Shown here: piece by piece, positions 19,709-23,882 of the stretch
Position numbering within the stretch: the first letter of the stretch is position 1
How the letters are laid out: every line of letters begins with the position of its first letter
IMG/VR virus record: IMGVR_UViG_3300044522_000855
Span: 1 to 23,882 of that record
Strand: one strand, 5' to 3'
DNA length: 23,882 bases
Source of the DNA: a virus
Notes under the pieces: model-generated
The model's input: only the letters and a program-made list of their open reading frames with translations
Databases searched by the model: none
What the model was told of the DNA's origin: nothing
Translations under genes and position numbers: made by a program

Positions 19709-22537
19709 TTATATAACAATACATACCGCATTACCAATTCTATAAATAGAACCCGATGGTAAACCAGCTCCACTTGTTGGTATATCTTTGATTGATAAGT
19801 TATTTACAAATGTAGCACAAACTCTATCGGCAGTTATATTACTACCTACAATCATAGCACAATCACAAGAATTTGTTGAGTTCGATGCACCGCCTAAAAT
19901 TGCTGAAACATTACCAGAAGCAATGTTTAATATACCACCACCAACTGTTGAACATTGACCAGAAGCAGTATTAGATTCTCCACCACCTATTGTTGATGAT
20001 GTATTACAAGCAATGTTTAATATACCACCACTAATTGCAGAACAAGCACCAGAAGCAATATTACCACAACCACCACCAATTGTTGAAATTAAAGCAGAAG
20101 CGGTGTTTGATTGACCACCACCAATAAAAGAGCAATTTCCAGAAACTATGTTATTTTGTCCTCCACTAACTGTTGTCAAAGTACCACAAGCAGTATTTAA
20201 ACAACCCCCACCAACGAAAGAATTTGCACCAGATGAAGTGTTACTATAACCACCACTAATTGTTGAACGACTACCAGAAGCAGTGTTTTGTTGACCACCA
20301 CTAATTGTAGCACTAAAACCACTTACAGTATTTCTATAACCACCACCAATAGTTGAACGATATTGAGAAACAGTATTACAAGCACCACCACCTACTGTTG
20401 AATTACAATTGGCAGAAACAATATTTAAACATCCACCAGAAATTGTGGAAAGTACACCAGAAGCAGTATTACAAATACCACCGCTAATTGTTGAAAAATT
20501 ACCAAAACCGCAGTTTAATAAACCCCCACTAATTGTAGAAATTGCACCAGAAACAGTATTACAACTACCACCACCTATTGTAGAACAAGCACCAGTAGCA
20601 CAATTCAATAAACCACCACTAATTGTAGATAATTTACCAGCATTACAACAAGTAATTGCACCAGTTAAATCTCCAGTAGTTGCGTTTAATGTACCACCAG
20701 TAGTATTATGTCCTATACCACCACCTATTGTAACTCCTAAAGAGCAACATTCGTTAGTAGGCGATTGAACTATATTTCTTTGCCCTCCCGATATTACAGA
20801 GTGTCTTGAATTTGTTATGTTGCCACATCCACCACCAATAGTTGAAAAACAAGCAGATGCAAAATTAAAACCACCACCACTTACTGTTGAAGTAGAACAA
20901 CAAGCATAATTACCAACACCACCTCCTACGATTGAAGAAATACCACGAGCATTATTACCAGAGCCACCACCAACTGTTGAATAACAATTAGAAGCAGTGT
21001 TAGCTCTACCACCACCAATTGTTGAATAATTACCAGTAGCATTATTTACACAACCTCCATTTACAGTAGAGAACGCACCATTAGAATTATTTTGCCTACC
21101 ACCTCCCATTGTTGAATAATTACCAGAAGCAGTATTTCTATAACCACCACCAATTTTTGAATGAACACCAGAAGCAGTATTTGATTGACCACCACCAATT
21201 GTTGAACAAGCACCAATACCGCAGTTTAATAAACCACCACTAATAGTTGATAATCTACCAGCATTACAACAAGTAATTGCACCAGTTAAATCTCCAGTAG
21301 TTGCATTAAGCACACCACCAGTAGTATTATGTCCTATACCACCACCAATTGTTACCCCTAAAGAGCAACATTCGTTTGTAGGGGATTGAATTATGTTTCT
21401 ATTACCTCCATTAATAATAGAAAATCTTGAATTTGTGATATTACAAAAACCACCACTAACTGTTGAACGACCACCAGAACTACTATTACAAATACCACCG
21501 CCAATTGTAGCATAATTACCAATGCCACAATTTCGTAAACCACCGCTAATTGTAGATAATTTACCAGCATTACAACAAGTGATTACACCAGTTAAATTAC
21601 CATTAACGGCATCAAGCACACCACCAGCAGTATTATGTCCAATACCACCACCGATTGTAACCCCTAAAGAACAACACTCGTTTGTAGGGGATTGAACTAT
21701 ATTTCTTTGTCCTCCAGCAATAGTTGAAAATCTTGAATTAGTTATATTGCAATAACCCCCAACTTGACTTACATAAGTTCCAGAAGAAAGATTACACGCA
21801 CCACCACCAATAAATGAACGTTGAGCAGAAGCAGTATTTAAACAACCGCCACCAATTGTTGAAAAGGAATTAGAAACAATATTGCTTAAACCTCCACCAA
21901 TTGTTGCTCCAAGTGCCGATGATGTATTTAAACATCCTCCACCAACTGTTGAACGAGAACCAGATGAAATATTTGATTCTCCACCACCTACTATTGACCT
22001 TGCCCCAAGAGAAGCATTATCGCAACCTCCACTTATTGTTGCTAACGCACCACAAGTTAAATTACTAAATCCTCCACCAATAAATGAACAACTACCATAA
22101 ATAGCATTTGATTCTCCACCAATTATACTTGCTAATTGACCATTAGCAATATTACCATCGCCCCCAACAATCACGCTTTTTAATCCAGAAGCAGTATTAT
22201 TTCTACCACCACTAACTGTTGACCATCCACCAGAAGCAGTATTGCCTTGACCTCCACCTATTGTTGTACAATCATTAGAAGAATTATTCGCCCTACCACC
22301 ACCAATTGTAGCGTAAACTCCAGTTGCATTGTTAGAACCTAATACTGGCTCTATACCAGTTGCATTTGCATCATATTTAAAAGGACTTGCAGAGCCAGTA
22401 AAATCAGATAACGGTTGAATATTCCCCATTACATCTTTTACTTTCATTACTCCAGTTGTTCCCTCTACGAAAACCGCCAAACTATTACCGTTTGGACTTG
22501 TTATATTATTTTGTTGCGATTTGGTTACATTTCCCAT
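19709..22537 (-). CDS. Very long YadA-head-type repeat fibre
   Basis: 942 aa. The N-terminal about 50 residues ('MGNVTKSQQNNITSPNGNSL', then 'VEGTTGVMKVKDVMGNIQPL') differ from those of the 816-aa fibre and resemble phage fibre attachment regions. Then come the shared bridge 'SPFKYDANATGIEPVLGSN', about 50 Hep_Hag/YadA-head repeats (about residues 71-887) and the shared C-terminus ending 'AGLPSGSIYRIGNAVCIVI'. Three longer modules containing 'NIVQSPTNECCSLGVTIGGG' and 'TCCNAGKLSTISGGL' interrupt the array. Cysteine is unusually frequent (CC pairs in each module). No signal peptide or membrane anchor. Likely a trimeric virion fibre that binds the host surface. Confidence 0.85.
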   Translation of the reverse strand: MGNVTKSQQNNITSPNGNSLAVFVEGTTGVMKVKDVMGNIQPLSDFTGSASPFKYDANATGIEPVLGSNNATGVYATIGGGRANNSSNDCTTIGGGQGNTASGGWSTVSGGRNNTASGLKSVIVGGDGNIANGQLASIIGGESNAIYGSCSFIGGGFSNLTCGALATISGGCDNASLGARSIVGGGESNISSGSRSTVGGGCLNTSSALGATIGGGLSNIVSNSFSTIGGGCLNTASAQRSFIGGGACNLSSGTYVSQVGGYCNITNSRFSTIAGGQRNIVQSPTNECCSLGVTIGGGIGHNTAGGVLDAVNGNLTGVITCCNAGKLSTISGGLRNCGIGNYATIGGGICNSSSGGRSTVSGGFCNITNSRFSIINGGNRNIIQSPTNECCSLGVTIGGGIGHNTTGGVLNATTGDLTGAITCCNAGRLSTISGGLLNCGIGACSTIGGGQSNTASGVHSKIGGGYRNTASGNYSTMGGGRQNNSNGAFSTVNGGCVNNATGNYSTIGGGRANTASNCYSTVGGGSGNNARGISSIVGGGVGNYACCSTSTVSGGGFNFASACFSTIGGGCGNITNSRHSVISGGQRNIVQSPTNECCSLGVTIGGGIGHNTTGGTLNATTGDLTGAITCCNAGKLSTISGGLLNCATGACSTIGGGSCNTVSGAISTISGGLLNCGFGNFSTISGGICNTASGVLSTISGGCLNIVSANCNSTVGGGACNTVSQYRSTIGGGYRNTVSGFSATISGGQQNTASGSRSTISGGYSNTSSGANSFVGGGCLNTACGTLTTVSGGQNNIVSGNCSFIGGGQSNTASALISTIGGGCGNIASGACSAISGGILNIACNTSSTIGGGESNTASGQCSTVGGGILNIASGNVSAILGGASNSTNSCDCAMIVGSNITADRVCATFVNNLSIKDIPTSGAGLPSGSIYRIGNAVCIVI
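19877..22327 (-). repeat. 45-bp repeat array with three long modules in the 942-aa fibre gene
   Basis: Tandem 45-bp units like those of the 816-aa fibre gene, but more diverged from each other. About 250-bp modules at roughly 20570-20820, 21200-21440 and 21500-21745 are near-copies of one another; each contains GAGCAACATTCGTT or a close variant and CCAGCATTACAACAAGT on the plus strand. Confidence 0.9.
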
Positions 22538-22553
22538 TATATATATATTTTAT

Positions 22554-23882
22554 TTAAAAAACTTTATTCAATACGAAATTTCTTGAAAATATTGAATTAC
22601 TTGCATTATTTGTATTCCATTGTGCAGTTATTATTAGTGTATTATTAAGCGTTGTATCAAATGTAGTATTATTAACAGTTCCTAAAACATATCCATCAAA
22701 ATTATCCGCACCATTTCTTATATAAGAAAAAACTCCTCCAGATGACAACGATGCCACTCCAGATGTTCCTATTGCTCTTATTGTAAATTGTAAACTTAAT
22801 GTCCACGATTTTAAAGTAGTAACGCTTAAATCAATAAGACCACTATCTAAAAGTATAACTCCTAATAATGTTTTTACTCTAATTTGTATAGTAGCACTTC
22901 CTAAACACGAAATTCCTCCATCTAAAAAACCATTAAAACTATCTCCAACTTCAAATGCGTTTGCTGGTACACTTAATGTACCAACTCCAGTGCCTATTAA
23001 TGATGTTTCAACCGTTGTAGCAGTTATTATAGTACTATCAGTTATTTGAGAAAATAATCCAGCATTAACTGTACTTGCGTTTATATTTGAATTTTCAAGA
23101 ACTTTATTAGCACCTACACATACAAGACAACCTTGCGTTAAATTTTCAACAGATGCACAATTCATAAATGTAGTACACGATTGAGTAGCACATAAATTAG
23201 AACCAACTATCATTGCGTTTGCAAAGTTGCAAGTGTTATTTACACAACCACCTAAAATTGCCGAACAGTTACCTTGTGCGGTATTAACAAATCCACCACC
23301 TATAAAAGAATGTTCTCCAATTGCGTTGTTAAATTGACCCCCAGTTATTGAAGCACCTCCGCCAAGAGAAGCGTTTTGACTTCCACCGCCAACTGTTGAA
23401 ATTGCTCCAGAAGAAGTGTTACCATATCCACCTATTATTGACGAATAAAATCCATTTGCTATATTATAGCCACCACCCGAAATTGTCGAATGACTTGAAC
23501 TTGAAACGTTTAAATCCCCACCACCTATTGTTGAATAACAACCAGATGATGCGTTGCTTTTCCCTCCAACAACTATTCCGTGTATTCCAGAAGCAATATT
23601 ACAATATCCACCTCCTATAAAACTATGTTCAGCATTTGCAATATTACAACTACCACCACCTACAATAGAATTATCTGCAATTGAATTATTTTTATAACCA
23701 CCGCCTATTATTGAATAACATCCAAAAGTTGAATTACATTTACCACCAGCAATAGTTGAATCATTACCGTTTGTAGTATTGTAGCTTCCACCACCTATGA
23801 TTGATTGATTAGCACAAGTTACGTTTTGCTGACCACCAGCAATTGTATCAAAATTACTATAAGTACAATTACAAATACCCCC
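22554..23882 (-). CDS. Third repeat fibre, 5'-truncated by window edge, with distinct C-terminal head
   Basis: The frame is open from the right edge (first codon GGG at 23880-23882) to the TAA at 22554-22556, 442 codons; the Met at 23213 is internal, not a start. The first about 220 visible residues are Hep_Hag/YadA-head repeats (for example 'SIIGGGSYNTTN'). A junction 'MIVGSN...CTTFMNCASVENL' matches the C-terminal junction of the other two fibres. After this comes a different C-terminal domain of about 180 residues, beta-rich and without repeats ('FEVGDSFNGFLDGGISCLG', later 'SLQFTIRAIGTSGVASLSSG'), which looks like a jelly-roll-type fibre tip. This tip is the likeliest receptor-binding part. 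It is upstream of the 942-aa fibre by 16 bp. Confidence 0.8.
   Translation of the reverse strand, partial: GGICNCTYSNFDTIAGGQQNVTCANQSIIGGGSYNTTNGNDSTIAGGKCNSTFGCYSIIGGGYKNNSIADNSIVGGGSCNIANAEHSFIGGGYCNIASGIHGIVVGGKSNASSGCYSTIGGGDLNVSSSSHSTISGGGYNIANGFYSSIIGGYGNTSSGAISTVGGGSQNASLGGGASITGGQFNNAIGEHSFIGGGFVNTAQGNCSAILGGCVNNTCNFANAMIVGSNLCATQSCTTFMNCASVENLTQGCLVCVGANKVLENSNINASTVNAGLFSQITDSTIITATTVETSLIGTGVGTLSVPANAFEVGDSFNGFLDGGISCLGSATIQIRVKTLLGVILLDSGLIDLSVTTLKSWTLSLQFTIRAIGTSGVASLSSGGVFSYIRNGADNFDGYVLGTVNNTTFDTTLNNTLIITAQWNTNNASNSIFSRNFVLNKVF
23219..23882 (-). repeat. 45-bp repeat array of the truncated third fibre
   Basis: About 15 units of roughly 45 bp are visible, continuing out of the window. 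They are more diverged from the consensus than those of the 816-aa fibre. Confidence 0.85.

Noticed and set aside
20409-22100. Pro-rich plus-strand frames opposite the 942-aa fibre
   Set aside because: They are the complement of Gly-Gly-Gly repeats (CCACCACCA) and have no start signals or independent support.
16967-22537. Fibres as bacterial trimeric autotransporter adhesins
   Set aside because: No signal peptide and no C-terminal membrane-anchor barrel; the ends are phage-fibre-like and the neighbours are viral.
22554-23213. A separate 219-aa protein starting at the Met at 23213
   Set aside because: The frame continues open to the right edge and that Met lies inside the 'AMIVGSN' junction shared with the other fibres.
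23348-23620. Plus-strand His/Leu-rich frame near the right edge
   Set aside because: Antisense to the repeat region of the truncated third fibre, which is open across the whole stretch.
16967-23882. Regular 45-bp repeats as a CRISPR array
   Set aside because: Units are in-frame coding repeats within long open genes, with variation at codon level and no constant-repeat/variable-spacer structure; no cas1/cas2 nearby.
16967-23882. Diversity-generating retroelement acting on the fibres
   Set aside because: No reverse transcriptase gene or template/variable repeat pair is seen; variation looks like repeat recombination.
1-23882. tRNA genes, rRNA genes, integrase or attachment sites
   Set aside because: Intergenic gaps are short and AT-rich without cloverleaf features, and no recombinase signature was found.

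Overview
The window looks like part of the genome of a virus (phage) infecting a member of the Bacteroidota, most likely a flavobacterium. The evidence is: a very AT-rich sequence; TAnnTTTG-type (-7) promoter motifs, several in the identical form TATATTTGTA; AT-rich leaders instead of Shine-Dalgarno sites; tightly packed small genes with ATGA/TAATG overlaps; a RecT plus RecB/Cas4-like nuclease pair; and huge YadA-head-type repeat fibres. No terminase, portal, major capsid, integrase, tRNA or rRNA gene is recognisable here, so the virus type cannot be fixed. At least nine predicted proteins carry one or two membrane spans next to virion-like genes, which makes a tailless, membrane-containing virion worth considering; a tailed phage is not excluded.

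Layout. Positions 1-9719 are entirely plus strand. They run from small early-type genes (1-1638, including a winged-helix protein), through three N-terminally anchored membrane proteins with low-complexity linkers (1778-3924, closed by a terminator), a double-HTH protein, a protein with a SHOCT-like tail, a protein with possible polymerase palm motifs (5180-5890), a run of unrecognised small genes, to the recombination pair (7868-9719). A perfect 10-bp-stem terminator at 9784-9807 separates this arm from the opposing minus-strand arm.

The minus-strand arm is read from the right edge leftwards. It contains three related repeat fibres (23882-16967, the first truncated by the window edge) with an orphan copy of one fibre's N-terminal domain; a 109-aa internally duplicated protein with its own promoter; a sulfation cassette (PAPS-dependent sulfotransferase, APS kinase, a 103-aa unknown, an HxxH nucleotidyltransferase and a DUF2061 membrane protein, 16458-14126); a GT9-like glycosyltransferase; and a tightly overlapped block of membrane/virion-like proteins (13186-9810) containing an LRAT/NlpC-like H...NCEHF protein with a C-terminal anchor and a seven-blade NHL-type propeller protein.

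How it may work together (inference): the cassette could make activated sulfate (PAPS) and transfer it to a glycan or protein, either on the host surface or on the virion. The nearby glycosyltransferase and the very large surface fibres are possible partners. The exonuclease/annealase pair probably serves replication and recombination, and could also reshuffle the 45-bp fibre repeats. Several corrected starts (9810-10997, 12246-12635, 7868-8653) are supported by overlaps with the preceding stop codon.
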